Positions 1-6,761 of a stretch of 11,592 nucleotides of DNA are shown here, one piece after another. Below the pieces are notes generated by a model. That model saw only the letters and a list, made by a program, of their open reading frames with translations. It was not told the DNA's origin and did not search any database. The DNA lies in NCBI GenBank assembly GCA_001795035.1, contig MGMW01000006.1, positions 1-11,592 of the forward strand, written 5' to 3'. The DNA comes from Chloroflexi bacterium RBG_13_53_26. Its GTDB lineage: Bacteria; Chloroflexota; Dehalococcoidia; UBA2247; RBG-13-53-26. Position 1 is the first letter of the stretch. The number at the start of each line of letters is the position of its first letter. The translations under genes were made by a program, and so were the position numbers.

Positions 1-393
1 GACCTCCTGCCTGAACAGCGGGGACTGGGCGACAAAGGAGGGACCATGAGGCTGGGTACCTATCCCTGCCACCTTGTTGACGGCAGCCGTGCCGCTGATG
101 CTTACGGTCAGCATGTTGTCCATGAGCGGCATCGCCATCGATTTGAGTTTAACAACGAATTCCGCTATACTCTTAATCAGGCTGGTTTGGTTGCCAGCGG
201 TCTTTCCGCTGACGGTAGGCTGGTCGAGATAGCTGAAATCAGGGACCATCCCTGGATGTTGGCCACACAGTTTCATCCCGAATTTAAGTCACGGCCTGAT
301 CGGCCTCATCCTCTCTTTCATGATTTTATAAGAGCAGTGAGCCAGACTATGCGAGAGGGATCTCAGCATCCCCTTCCCATACATTCAGATTAA
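1..393 (+). CDS. pyrG: CTP synthase, C-terminal fragment (5' end outside window)
   Basis: CTP synthase makes CTP from UTP, ATP and glutamine-derived ammonia, the last step of pyrimidine nucleotide synthesis. Only the last 130 codons are present. The frame is open from base 1 and reads DLLPEQRGLGDKGGTMRLG, a hallmark of the class I glutamine amidotransferase domain of this enzyme, so the ATG at 46 is internal and not the start. Near the end, QFHPEF supplies the His and Glu of the Cys-His-Glu amidotransferase triad; the nucleophilic Cys and the whole synthetase domain lie upstream of the window. The end of the protein looks intact, closing shortly after the HPLFHDFI segment with TAA. fsa follows after 13 bp and rho after that on the same strand, so the three are probably co-transcribed. 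Identification is firm from family motifs; nothing can be said about the missing part. Confidence 0.95.
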   Translation, partial: DLLPEQRGLGDKGGTMRLGTYPCHLVDGSRAADAYGQHVVHERHRHRFEFNNEFRYTLNQAGLVASGLSADGRLVEIAEIRDHPWMLATQFHPEFKSRPDRPHPLFHDFIRAVSQTMREGSQHPLPIHSD

Positions 394-406
394 CAGAGGT
401 AGGTCA

Positions 407-1063
407 ATGCAGCTTTTCCTGGACACAGCCGATATCAAGCAGATCCGTGAAGCAGTGAAACTGGGCGTCATAAGCGGAGTCACCACTAATCCCAGCCTGG
501 TGTCAAAGGCCGGTTGGGCCGGCGACTATAAGTCGGCTGTTCAGGAGATATGCTCTCTGGTTAAAGGCCCTGTGTCAGTGGAGGTACTCAGCCAGGATGC
601 CGAATCCATGATTGACGAGGCAAGGGCCATAGCCACTTGGTCACCGTATGTGAACATTAAAATACCTGTCTGCGCCGCAGGACTGGAGGCAATATCCGTC
701 TTGTCAACAGAGAAAATTAAGGTAAACATGACTCTCTGCTTCTCTCTCAATCAGGCACTGTTGGGAGCGCTGGCAGGGGCTACCTACGTGAGTTCTTTTG
801 TGGGCAGACTGGATGATGTAGGTCAGGATGGAATGGAATTGGTAGCCCAGATTGTGCAGTGCCTTGATCACTACAAACTGCCCGCACAGGTGATTGCTGC
901 CAGCATTCGCCACCCGATGCACTGTGTCACCGCAGCTAAAGCAGGAGCACACATCGCCACGATTCCCTACAGCGTTCTAACACAGATGATCAACCATCCT
1001 TTAACTACTGCGGGTATTGCCCGATTCCTGGAAGATTCAAAACAAGCTACGGGCAAAGGATAA
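407..1063 (+). CDS. fsa: Fructose-6-phosphate aldolase / small transaldolase-like protein
   Basis: A 218-residue single-domain TIM-barrel protein of the short transaldolase (TalC/FSA, MipB) family, cytosolic, acting on sugar phosphates either as transaldolase or as fructose-6-phosphate aldolase. The opening MQLFLDTADIKQIREA is typical. GVTTNPSLV (24-32) and NIKIP (83-87) are conserved; Lys85 is the Schiff-base lysine, at the same number as in E. coli FSA. NMTLCFSLNQALLGALAGA and SFVGRLDD follow in the expected order. The length matches the family. Sequence alone does not separate the transaldolase and aldolase activities, so the symbol is a family label. The ATG at 407 has a purine-rich AGAGGTAGGT just upstream. 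It lies 13 bp after pyrG and 11 bp before rho, consistent with one operon. Confidence 0.93.
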   Translation: MQLFLDTADIKQIREAVKLGVISGVTTNPSLVSKAGWAGDYKSAVQEICSLVKGPVSVEVLSQDAESMIDEARAIATWSPYVNIKIPVCAAGLEAISVLSTEKIKVNMTLCFSLNQALLGALAGATYVSSFVGRLDDVGQDGMELVAQIVQCLDHYKLPAQVIAASIRHPMHCVTAAKAGAHIATIPYSVLTQMINHPLTTAGIARFLEDSKQATGKG

Positions 1064-1074
1064 GGGGAGGACAT

Positions 1075-2340
1075 ATGAATTTCGCCGAACTAGAGACCAA
1101 AAAGAGGGAAGACCTGATGGAGATGGCCAAAGAATTGGGCCTCTCTGGTTACAGCAACCTCAAGAAGCATGAGCTGGTCGTCTCTCTGCTCCAGAACAAT
1201 ACAGAAAGGGAAGGTAATATCTTTGCCTTTGGCACGCTGGAGATCACCTCTGAAGGCTACGGTTTCCTTCGCGACGAACACATGTTGCCGGGAACGAAGG
1301 ATATTTACGTCTCATCATCTCAAATTCGCCGTTTTGGCCTCCGCACCGGAGATTCTGTCATGGGACAGGCCAGACCCCCAAAGGAAGGGGAGAGATATCA
1401 GAGTCTGCTCAGAGTGGAACTGGTCAACGATCAGGATCCTGATCAGTCGAAGAATCGACCGGCGTTTGACTCCTTGACCCCCATCTTCCCAAATAAGATA
1501 TTCAACCTGGAGACCACCCCTGAGAATCTTGCCTGTCGACTGATTAACCTCATCGCCCCCATTGGCAGAGGCCAGCGTGGAATGATCGTCTCCCCCCCTA
1601 AGGCAGGCAAAACAATACTTCTCAAGCAGATCGCCAATGCCATCTCCATCAACCATGAGGATGTACACATCATGGTCTGTCTTATCGGTGAGCGACCTGA
1701 AGAAGTCACTGACATGAAGCGGTCAGCTCGGGGTGAGGTAGTCAGTGCTACCTTCGACGAACTGGTGGAGAATCAGACCCATGTCGCCGAACTGGCACTG
1801 GAAAGGGCAAAGCGTCTGGTTGAGGCGAAAAAGGATGTTATTATCCTCCTCGATGGTATCACTCGGCTTACCAGAGCCTATAACCTTGGTGCACCCTCTA
1901 GTGGAAGGACGCTCTCAGGTGGTATCGATCCGGTTGCCCTGTATAATCCCAAGCATTTCTTCGGTGCGGCCAGAAACATTGAGGAGGGCGGCAGCCTCAC
2001 TATCCTGGCTACCTGCCTTGTCGACACCGGCAGCCGTATGGACGACGTGATCTACGAGGAATTCAAGGGCACTGGCAATTGGGAGCTGCACCTGGAACGC
2101 CGGCTGGCGGAGAGGCGCATCTTCCCGGCCATTGATATAGTGCGCAGCGGTACCAGACGTGAGGAATTACTGGTTGACGATCAAACGCTGAAGTACATGT
2201 GGCTACTCAGACGGATGGTCAGCATGATCTCGGCTGATTCATCCAATACGACAGAGGGCACCCAACTGGTCATCGATCGCCTGTCAAAAACCCGCACAAA
2301 TGCTGAATTCCTGGCTGGCTTGAACAAGGAGATCGGCTAG
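1075..2340 (+). CDS. rho: Transcription termination factor Rho
   Basis: Rho is the hexameric RNA-dependent ATPase/helicase that ends transcription at factor-dependent sites. The protein has 421 residues, close to the E. coli length, with no large N-terminal insertion. Residues 1-47 form the Rho N-terminal helical domain and about 49-117 the cold-shock-like RNA-binding domain, with GYGFLR (61-66) as the RNP1-like motif. The Walker A motif is SPPKAGKT (173-180) and Walker B is DVIILLDGITR (254-264). The Q loop is around LGAPSSGRTLSGGID (271-285) and the R loop around EFKGTGN (329-335). The GERPEEVTDM and ERRLAERRIFPAIDI segments are classic Rho signatures. The start ATG has a strong AAGGGGAGG ribosome site. 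The stop codon lies in a CTAG palindrome shared with the pyrE stop on the other strand, so no intrinsic terminator can fit between the genes. Confidence 0.98.
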   Translation: MNFAELETKKREDLMEMAKELGLSGYSNLKKHELVVSLLQNNTEREGNIFAFGTLEITSEGYGFLRDEHMLPGTKDIYVSSSQIRRFGLRTGDSVMGQARPPKEGERYQSLLRVELVNDQDPDQSKNRPAFDSLTPIFPNKIFNLETTPENLACRLINLIAPIGRGQRGMIVSPPKAGKTILLKQIANAISINHEDVHIMVCLIGERPEEVTDMKRSARGEVVSATFDELVENQTHVAELALERAKRLVEAKKDVIILLDGITRLTRAYNLGAPSSGRTLSGGIDPVALYNPKHFFGAARNIEEGGSLTILATCLVDTGSRMDDVIYEEFKGTGNWELHLERRLAERRIFPAIDIVRSGTRREELLVDDQTLKYMWLLRRMVSMISADSSNTTEGTQLVIDRLSKTRTNAEFLAGLNKEIG

Positions 2341-2915
2341 GCAGACGGGCTTTCTCCACTGCCAGGCTTCACCAGAGGTTTCCCTTCCCCGCACAACGGG
2401 CATTCCTCTGGCTTGTAAGTAGGCACAACGGTCCGTAGACAACTGAAAAGAGGGGTCCCGAAGTCCATTTCTCCCTGACTTCTGTCCACCAATACCCCCA
2501 GCCCCACCAGTCGCCCGCCCCTTCGCTTCACCTCAGCTATCACCTCACGGACAGAGCCCCCGGTGGTTAGTACATCGTCCACAACCAGAACTTGTTCCCC
2601 CTGAGCGATCTCAAATCCCCGGCGAAACACTCGAGCGTTGCCCTGCCTTTCAGCGTAGATACTGCGCACACCAAGCTGTTTTGCCACTTCGTAGGCAACA
2701 ATGACACCCCCGGTGGTCGGTCCAGCTACCAGCTGGATATTGTGACCTCGAAAGTGCTCGGCAATCATCCGACAGAGTCGTTCCGTGTAACGGGGTTGCT
2801 CCAGTATCCGAAACTTCTCCCAATAGATAGGCGAGTGAAGCCCGGAGGTAAGCTGGAAATGCCCCTCGGCAAAGGCGCCAGCTTCTTTGAATATTCTTTC
2901 TGCTTCGCTTTCCAA
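2337..2915 (-). CDS. pyrE: Orotate phosphoribosyltransferase
   Basis: Joins orotate and PRPP to give orotidine 5'-monophosphate, the fifth step of UMP synthesis; PyrF (8986-9795) does the next step. The PRPP-binding signature VVDDVLTTGGS is at 111-121, preceded by AGPTTGGVI (64-72) and AERQGNARVFRRGFEI. The C-terminal CPLCGEGKPLVKPGS, with a Cys-X2-Cys, is typical of one bacterial OPRT branch. Start choice is uncertain. I favour the TTG at 2915: the protein then opens as M-ESEAERIFKEAGAFAEGHF, as in the family, has 192 residues, and leaves a 14-bp gap after lepB, although the ribosome site (AGAAAG) is weak. ATG codons at 2969 and 2996 are in frame (219 residues for the longest) but would overlap lepB by 40 or 67 bp with a low-complexity extension unlike OPRT. 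It is co-oriented with lepB and convergent with rho. Confidence 0.93.
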   Translation of the reverse strand: MESEAERIFKEAGAFAEGHFQLTSGLHSPIYWEKFRILEQPRYTERLCRMIAEHFRGHNIQLVAGPTTGGVIVAYEVAKQLGVRSIYAERQGNARVFRRGFEIAQGEQVLVVDDVLTTGGSVREVIAEVKRRGGRLVGLGVLVDRSQGEMDFGTPLFSCLRTVVPTYKPEECPLCGEGKPLVKPGSGESPSA

Positions 2916-2929
2916 TGTCTTTCTAAAAC

Positions 2930-3484
2930 CTATTCCACTGCTGCCGCATAGCTGGGCGACAGCCCCCATTCCCGCGGCGGCCAGTAAGAAATCCATAGCT
3001 TGCCCACTATGTTCTGACGCGGCACCGGGCCAAAGGTATGAGAACCGCTCGTAGCAACCCGATTGTCTCCGATAACAAAGTACTTGCCATCAGGAACCGT
3101 AACTGAATAGCTGCCATAGAGGGTTTCGGCAAAAACAGGCCTTTCTTCTAGAACATGCCCATCTATATATATCTCACCACCCTTGATCTCGACTGTCTCA
3201 CCGGGCAAACCCACTATCCTCTTGATATAGAGTTCATCCGGCGACTCAGGGTTCCGGAACACGACCACATCCCCTCTCTTCGGAGAGCTGAAGCGGTATG
3301 TCAGTTTATTCACTATGATGTATTCCCCGTTGTAAAAGCTCGGCTCCATGCTCTCACCTTTCACCCTGAAGCTCTGCATGGTAAATTGTACCCCAGCAAC
3401 GACAACCAGTATTATGAGAACAGTCAATATGACCTGGACAATACTGGTCTTCAGCTTTCCCGGCTCACGCAATCCGTCGGACAT
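2930..3484 (-). CDS. lepB: Signal peptidase I
   Basis: A membrane-bound serine protease that removes signal peptides from exported proteins. The 184-residue protein has one N-terminal membrane segment (about 14-32, rich in V/I/L) followed by an extracytoplasmic catalytic domain. Box B is KGESMEPSF with nucleophile Ser45. RGDVVVFRNP is at 70-79. The Ser/Lys dyad is completed by Lys88 in YIKRIVGLPGE. Box E begins correctly as GDNR (139-142) but continues VATSGSHTFG, where the usual signature is close to xxSxDSRxxG; the conserved Asp is Gly147 and the Arg is His149. The core dyad is intact, so the enzyme is probably active. The ATG at 3484 has no recognisable ribosome site and lies only a few bases from the expected transcription start of the TATAAT at 3497-3502 (minus strand), so the mRNA may be nearly leaderless. 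Confidence 0.94.
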   Translation of the reverse strand: MSDGLREPGKLKTSIVQVILTVLIILVVVAGVQFTMQSFRVKGESMEPSFYNGEYIIVNKLTYRFSSPKRGDVVVFRNPESPDELYIKRIVGLPGETVEIKGGEIYIDGHVLEERPVFAETLYGSYSVTVPDGKYFVIGDNRVATSGSHTFGPVPRQNIVGKLWISYWPPREWGLSPSYAAAVE

Positions 3485-3494
3485 AGGTAAATCC

Positions 3495-3506
3495 AGATTA
3501 TAATCT
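3495..3506. promoter_or_regulatory. Symmetric bidirectional -10 palindrome between lepB and the ECF sigma gene
   Basis: AGATTATAATCT is a perfect 12-bp palindrome. It contains a consensus TATAAT -10 box on the plus strand (3499-3504) and another on the minus strand (3502-3497), offset by two bases. The only space between the divergent lepB and sigma-factor genes is about 30-51 bp, so promoters for both must lie here. Transcription would start near 3511 rightward and near 3490 leftward. No good -35 box is visible on either side; the best rightward match is CGGACA at 3478-3483 with a short 15-bp spacer. The sequence fact is certain; promoter use is inferred. Confidence 0.6.
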
Positions 3507-3535
3507 ATTCACCTTTGGTACTTCCACAAAGAAAA

Positions 3536-4114
3536 ATGAAACTGGATGATTCGGAACTTGCAGAGAGCTGTAAGAGAGGTGACCTCGACAGCTTCAATGA
3601 ACTGGTGGAGCGCTATCAGAAAATGGCGTACAACCTTGCTTTGCGAATGCTGGGTGATCCCAGTGCCGCTGAAGATGCCACTCAGGACGCCTTTTTCTCC
3701 GCATGGAAGAATATCAGAGGGTTCAGAGGAGGCAATTTCAGAGCCTGGCTACTGCAAATCACCGCCAATAACTGTCGCGACCAATTACGCAAACTCAAGC
3801 GCCATCCTTCAATCCCTCTGGAGTCACTGCCTTTTGAGCCACAGGCGCCACCCTCCAGCGAATCCCCAGAGAACTACGTCTTGCAACGAGAGATAAGCGA
3901 GCAAATCAAGGACGGATTGGCCAGTCTCCCTTCAGAGCAACGCCTGGCAGTCATTCTCTGCGACATCCAGGGTTTGAGCTATGAGGAAATCGCCAAGGTT
4001 ATGGGGTGCTCCCTGGGAACAGTCAGATCGCGCATCAGTCGAGGCCGGGCCCAATTGCGCAACTACCTCCTCCAAAGGGAACTTCTGCCCCAAGAATTTC
4101 GTCTCAATAAGTAA
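3536..4114 (+). CDS. ECF-family RNA polymerase sigma factor (sigma-70 group 4, RpoE/SigW-like)
   Basis: An alternative sigma factor of 192 residues with only regions 2 and 4. Region 2 spans about 20-90, from FNELVERYQKMAYNLALRM to DQLRKLKRH, and includes the DPSAAEDATQDAFFSAWKNI core-binding segment. A Pro/Ser-rich linker covers about 91-118. Region 4 spans about 123-178 with LPSEQRLAVIL and the helix-turn-helix LSYEEIAKVMGCSLGTVRSRISRGR, which reads the -35 element. The anti-sigma gene follows after 9 bp, so they are co-expressed. I chose the ATG at 3536 (MKLDDSELAE) because homologues usually begin close to region 2. An in-frame TTG at 3515 would add MVLPQRK and sit almost at the predicted transcription start; neither has a convincing ribosome site. 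The regulon cannot be read from this window. Confidence 0.93.
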   Translation: MKLDDSELAESCKRGDLDSFNELVERYQKMAYNLALRMLGDPSAAEDATQDAFFSAWKNIRGFRGGNFRAWLLQITANNCRDQLRKLKRHPSIPLESLPFEPQAPPSSESPENYVLQREISEQIKDGLASLPSEQRLAVILCDIQGLSYEEIAKVMGCSLGTVRSRISRGRAQLRNYLLQRELLPQEFRLNK

Positions 4115-4123
4115 GAGGGCAAG

Positions 4124-4741
4124 ATGTGGACGGTATTCGGGAGATTCAAAAGGGACAACTGCTCTAAGACAAAGCTGAGGCTTTCCGCATATATGGACCA
4201 GCGCCTGAGTCCTCAGGCGCTGGACGAGGTGGAGTCGCACCTCGTAGCTTGTCATAGCTGTCAGAAAGAGCTTGGGTCTCTTCAGACAACGGTGGCACTT
4301 CTGCATCGTTTGCCTGAGATGTTGCCCTTGCGCAGCTTCAGGATTGCTCAGGTTGAACCATCACGTCGACGGACAGCCATGCCGCTGCTCCGCCTGGCTA
4401 CAGCCGCAACCGCCGTACTGCTGGTGATGGCATTCACTGCTGATCTAACCAACCTTTTCGCAACATCCCCCTCCTCAATAGGCCAGGATTGGGGGGCTTC
4501 TGACGGTAGGGACACAGAATCACCAACTGTAGAAAACCAGACGAATTCGGGACAGATTACGTCAGACAATGAAGGGGATCTCGGTCCAGGCTCCGAGGAA
4601 CATCTCGATGCCACCGAAGCAGGCTGGGTGCGCCCTCTGGAATACAGCCTGGCCGGCTTGGTGATCATTCTGGGTGGAGTCGCTTCAGGCTTATGGCTCA
4701 AATCCAAATCGAAAGGCAGTGAGAAACAGCGGAAAACCTGA
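4124..4741 (+). CDS. Membrane anti-sigma factor with zinc-finger (ZAS/zf-HC2) domain
   Basis: Likely holds the upstream ECF sigma factor inactive at the membrane until a signal arrives. The 205-residue protein has an N-terminal cytosolic zinc-type anti-sigma domain with the His-X3-Cys-X2-Cys motif HLVACHSC (His39, Cys43, Cys46), preceded by LRLSAYMDQRLSPQALDEVESH, the expected helical lead-in. A first membrane segment lies at about 86-105. A roughly 65-residue acidic, Ser/Thr/Asn/Gly-rich stretch (about 107-170) should face outside. A second hydrophobic segment (about 173-192) is followed by a Lys/Ser-rich tail that would return inside. The second membrane pass is unlike the commonest single-pass layout. 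The ATG has an AGAGGG ribosome site, 9 bp after the sigma stop. The outer part matches no sensor domain that I recognise, so the signal is unknown. Confidence 0.85.
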   Translation: MWTVFGRFKRDNCSKTKLRLSAYMDQRLSPQALDEVESHLVACHSCQKELGSLQTTVALLHRLPEMLPLRSFRIAQVEPSRRRTAMPLLRLATAATAVLLVMAFTADLTNLFATSPSSIGQDWGASDGRDTESPTVENQTNSGQITSDNEGDLGPGSEEHLDATEAGWVRPLEYSLAGLVIILGGVASGLWLKSKSKGSEKQRKT

Positions 4742-4827
4742 ACAGTGGCCTCGATATCCAGCTCATCTGTCTTTGTGAGTCCACAATCTCCTCTCGTCCA
4801 TATGTCAGCACCGGGACAATCTGATTA

Positions 4828-4858
4828 GCCCACATGCCGGGGATTTTGGGCGTTTTTT
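4828..4858 (+). terminator. Possible weak intrinsic terminator after the sigma/anti-sigma operon
   Basis: GCCCA at 4828-4832 can pair with TGGGC at 4847-4851 around a 14-base loop, followed after one base by six T (4853-4858). It is correctly placed, about 90 bp after the anti-sigma stop and before ribD. The five-pair stem and large loop make it weak, and readthrough into the rib genes is possible. Confidence 0.35.
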
Positions 4859-4885
4859 GCAGTTTGAACTATCAGATGATAGAAT
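4857..4885 (+). promoter_or_regulatory. Possible sigma-70-type promoter for the riboflavin operon
   Basis: TTGCAG (4857-4862) and TAGAAT (4880-4885) are separated by 17 bp, giving a plausible housekeeping promoter with transcription start near 4892 and a leader of roughly 40 bases to ribD. The -35 match is only 3 of 6, the -10 match 5 of 6. The leader is too short for an FMN riboswitch and none of its conserved blocks is seen. Confidence 0.35.
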
Positions 4886-4930
4886 AGCGGTAAGGCTTCA
4901 AAGACTACCCCAGCGGATGATTGAGGGCCA

Positions 4931-6049
4931 ATGTCACAGCTTGCGACGTCCACCCGTGTAGACTACATGGATCGTGCCATCTCCTTGGCCAGGCTTGCTC
5001 TGGTACATGCCAGCCCAAACCCGGCTGTGGGAGCAGTGATAGTCAAAGATGATGTCATTGTCGGGGAAGGGTATACACAGCCTCCCGGTTCAAACCATGC
5101 GGAGGTAGTGGCTCTACTGCAGGCAGGAGAGAAGGCCCGCGACGCTACCATGTATGTCACTCTTGAGCCCTGCTGCCATCACGGCCGTACCCCTCCCTGC
5201 ACTAAAGCCATCATTGACGCTGGCATTGCCCAGGTCCATCTATCCATAATAGACCCCAGCCTTAAGGTCTGCGGCCGCGGTAAAGCCGAGCTGGAAGCAG
5301 CAGGGATAAAGACTGTCGTTGGAGAACACGAGGAAGCAGCTCAGGAGCTCAACGAGGCCTATATCAAGTTCACCTCCACCGGCCTGCCATTTGTCCTGGG
5401 CAAATTCGCCATGAGCCTTGATGGAAAGATCGCTACCAAGACCGGCGATTCCAAATGGATAAGCGGTGAGCAATCAAGGAGATATGTGCACACCCTGCGA
5501 AGCCAGATCGATGCCATTCTGGTGGGCGTGGACACAATCATCAAAGACGATCCCCAGCTAACAGCCAGAGCTGGTCTGGATGGCGGACGGCTGGAGAAGC
5601 AGCCCTTGCGTGTGGTTGTGGACAGCCATGCCCGCACCCCACCATCCGCTCGGGTGCTCCAGTTGCCCGGGAATACCCTGATAGCAACTACTAAGGAGGC
5701 CGATTTAGCCAAAAGAAGGGTCCTTACTGAAGCTGGTGCAGAGATATTGGAACTGCCTTCGAAAGGCGGGATGGTGGACTTGCAGGAGTTGCTGAATGTC
5801 CTGGCCCGAAGGCAGATCATCAGCCTCATGGTCGAGGGTGGGGCTGCTGTCTTCGGCTCGCTCTTCGAATATGGTCTTGTAGACAAAGTGCTTGTCTTTA
5901 TTGCCCCTATCATTATCGGGGGAGAACAAGCGAAGAACCCGGTTGAAGGTAAGGGCGTTGAGAAGCTTTCTCAAGCTACGAACTTGATCCGCATAAGAAT
6001 GGAGAGCGTTGGCAACGATATCCTGATCAGTGGCTACGTTGCTCGGTAA
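4931..6049 (+). CDS. ribD: Bifunctional riboflavin deaminase/reductase RibD
   Basis: Catalyses two steps of riboflavin synthesis: deamination of the diaminohydroxy-ribosylamino-pyrimidinone phosphate, then NADPH-dependent reduction of its ribose. The 372 residues are full length for the fused enzyme. The N-terminal zinc deaminase domain (about 10-125) has the HAE motif (His56, Glu58) and PCCHHGRTPPC with zinc ligands Cys81 and Cys90. The C-terminal reductase domain (about 152-370) has KFAMSLDGKIAT, SGEQSR, ILVGVDTIIKDDPQLT and the glycine-rich VEGGAAVFGSLF. The linking DPSLKVCGRG replaces the more usual DPNPxVxGxG but is recognisable. The ATG at 4931 has GAGGG just upstream. It is the first gene of ribD-ribE-ribBA-ribH, all on the plus strand. 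Confidence 0.97.
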   Translation: MSQLATSTRVDYMDRAISLARLALVHASPNPAVGAVIVKDDVIVGEGYTQPPGSNHAEVVALLQAGEKARDATMYVTLEPCCHHGRTPPCTKAIIDAGIAQVHLSIIDPSLKVCGRGKAELEAAGIKTVVGEHEEAAQELNEAYIKFTSTGLPFVLGKFAMSLDGKIATKTGDSKWISGEQSRRYVHTLRSQIDAILVGVDTIIKDDPQLTARAGLDGGRLEKQPLRVVVDSHARTPPSARVLQLPGNTLIATTKEADLAKRRVLTEAGAEILELPSKGGMVDLQELLNVLARRQIISLMVEGGAAVFGSLFEYGLVDKVLVFIAPIIIGGEQAKNPVEGKGVEKLSQATNLIRIRMESVGNDILISGYVAR

Positions 6050-6104
6050 TCTGACCCCGCAGTATGTTCCGGTCCAATTCAAGATGAGGAGTTGAAACAG
6101 CGCT

Positions 6105-6743
6105 TTGTTCACTGGTATCGTTGAAGAAGTCGGAACGGTAAAGGCATTAGGCTCGGGTAGCCTCAGTATTTCTGCCGCCAAGGTCCTTGAGAAGACAAGG
6201 CTTGGTGACAGCATTGCTGTTAACGGAACATGCCTCACAGTAAGTGCTCTCGATGTCAATTCTTTTTCTGTCGATGTCATGCCTGAGACTCTGAAGCGCA
6301 CTAACCTGGGACTATTGCGCCCCGGGTCCAGCGTGAACTTGGAACGCGCTCTCATGCTGGGTGGACGTCTGGGAGGACATTTCGTACAGGGGCATGTAGA
6401 TGCCACGGGTAAAGCAATTGCACTCAAAACGGAAGGCGCCGCTGTCATTGCCAGATTCGCCACCCCACCGGAAGTGTTACGATATGTGGTAGAAAAGGGC
6501 TTCATTGCTGTCGACGGCGTCAGCCTTACAGTCATCGGTTATGACAAGACTTCCCTGAGCGTTTCGCTGGTTGGCTACACGCTCAAACATACTATTCTGG
6601 GCAGCAGGCGCGTTGGAGATCTGGTGAATCTGGAAGCAGACATAATTGCCAAGTATGTAGAGAAAACCAGGGAGAGCCGTGGCGGCATCACTCTGGAGTT
6701 CCTGGCTGAACACGGCTTCTCTGCCACCGGGTCTCTTTCTTAG
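6105..6743 (+). CDS. ribE: Riboflavin synthase, alpha chain
   Basis: Converts two molecules of dimethylribityllumazine to riboflavin and the pyrimidine precursor, the final step. The 212-residue protein consists of two similar lumazine-binding barrels, visible as repeated motifs: GDSIAVNGTCLTV (35-46 region) against KGFIAVDGVSLTV (131-143), and ETLKRTNLG (61-69) against YTLKHTILG (158-166). HFVQGHVDATG lies at 92-102. The start is a TTG at 6105: it gives the family-invariant N-terminus MFTGIVEE, and an in-frame TGA at 6093-6095 rules out any earlier start. The nearest ribosome site, AGGAG at 6087-6091, is 13 bases away, which suggests low initiation efficiency. The gap from ribD is 55 bp. This gene is called ribC or ribB in some species. 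Confidence 0.96.
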   Translation: MFTGIVEEVGTVKALGSGSLSISAAKVLEKTRLGDSIAVNGTCLTVSALDVNSFSVDVMPETLKRTNLGLLRPGSSVNLERALMLGGRLGGHFVQGHVDATGKAIALKTEGAAVIARFATPPEVLRYVVEKGFIAVDGVSLTVIGYDKTSLSVSLVGYTLKHTILGSRRVGDLVNLEADIIAKYVEKTRESRGGITLEFLAEHGFSATGSLS

Positions 6744-6761
6744 GAAGAGGTGATACAGGGT

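Noticed and set aside
46..48. ATG at 46 as the start of a short independent gene.
   Set aside because: The frame is open to base 1 and the codons before the ATG match conserved CTP synthase sequence, so this is the tail of pyrG.
2592..2951. Plus-strand open frame of 119 codons opposite pyrE.
   Set aside because: Antisense to the PRPP-binding region of PyrE, with no motifs of its own.
4742..4930. FMN riboswitch upstream of ribD.
   Set aside because: Looked for the conserved RFN blocks around GGGGCAGGGTGAAATTCCC and the CGACCGGCGG region; none is present.
5359..5913. A 184-codon minus-strand open frame inside ribD.
   Set aside because: Antisense to the conserved reductase domain of RibD; Ser/Arg/Pro-rich product with no recognisable domain.
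5705..6535. A 276-codon minus-strand open frame across ribD and ribE.
   Set aside because: It lies wholly antisense to two clearly recognised riboflavin genes, crosses their boundary and shows no family motifs.
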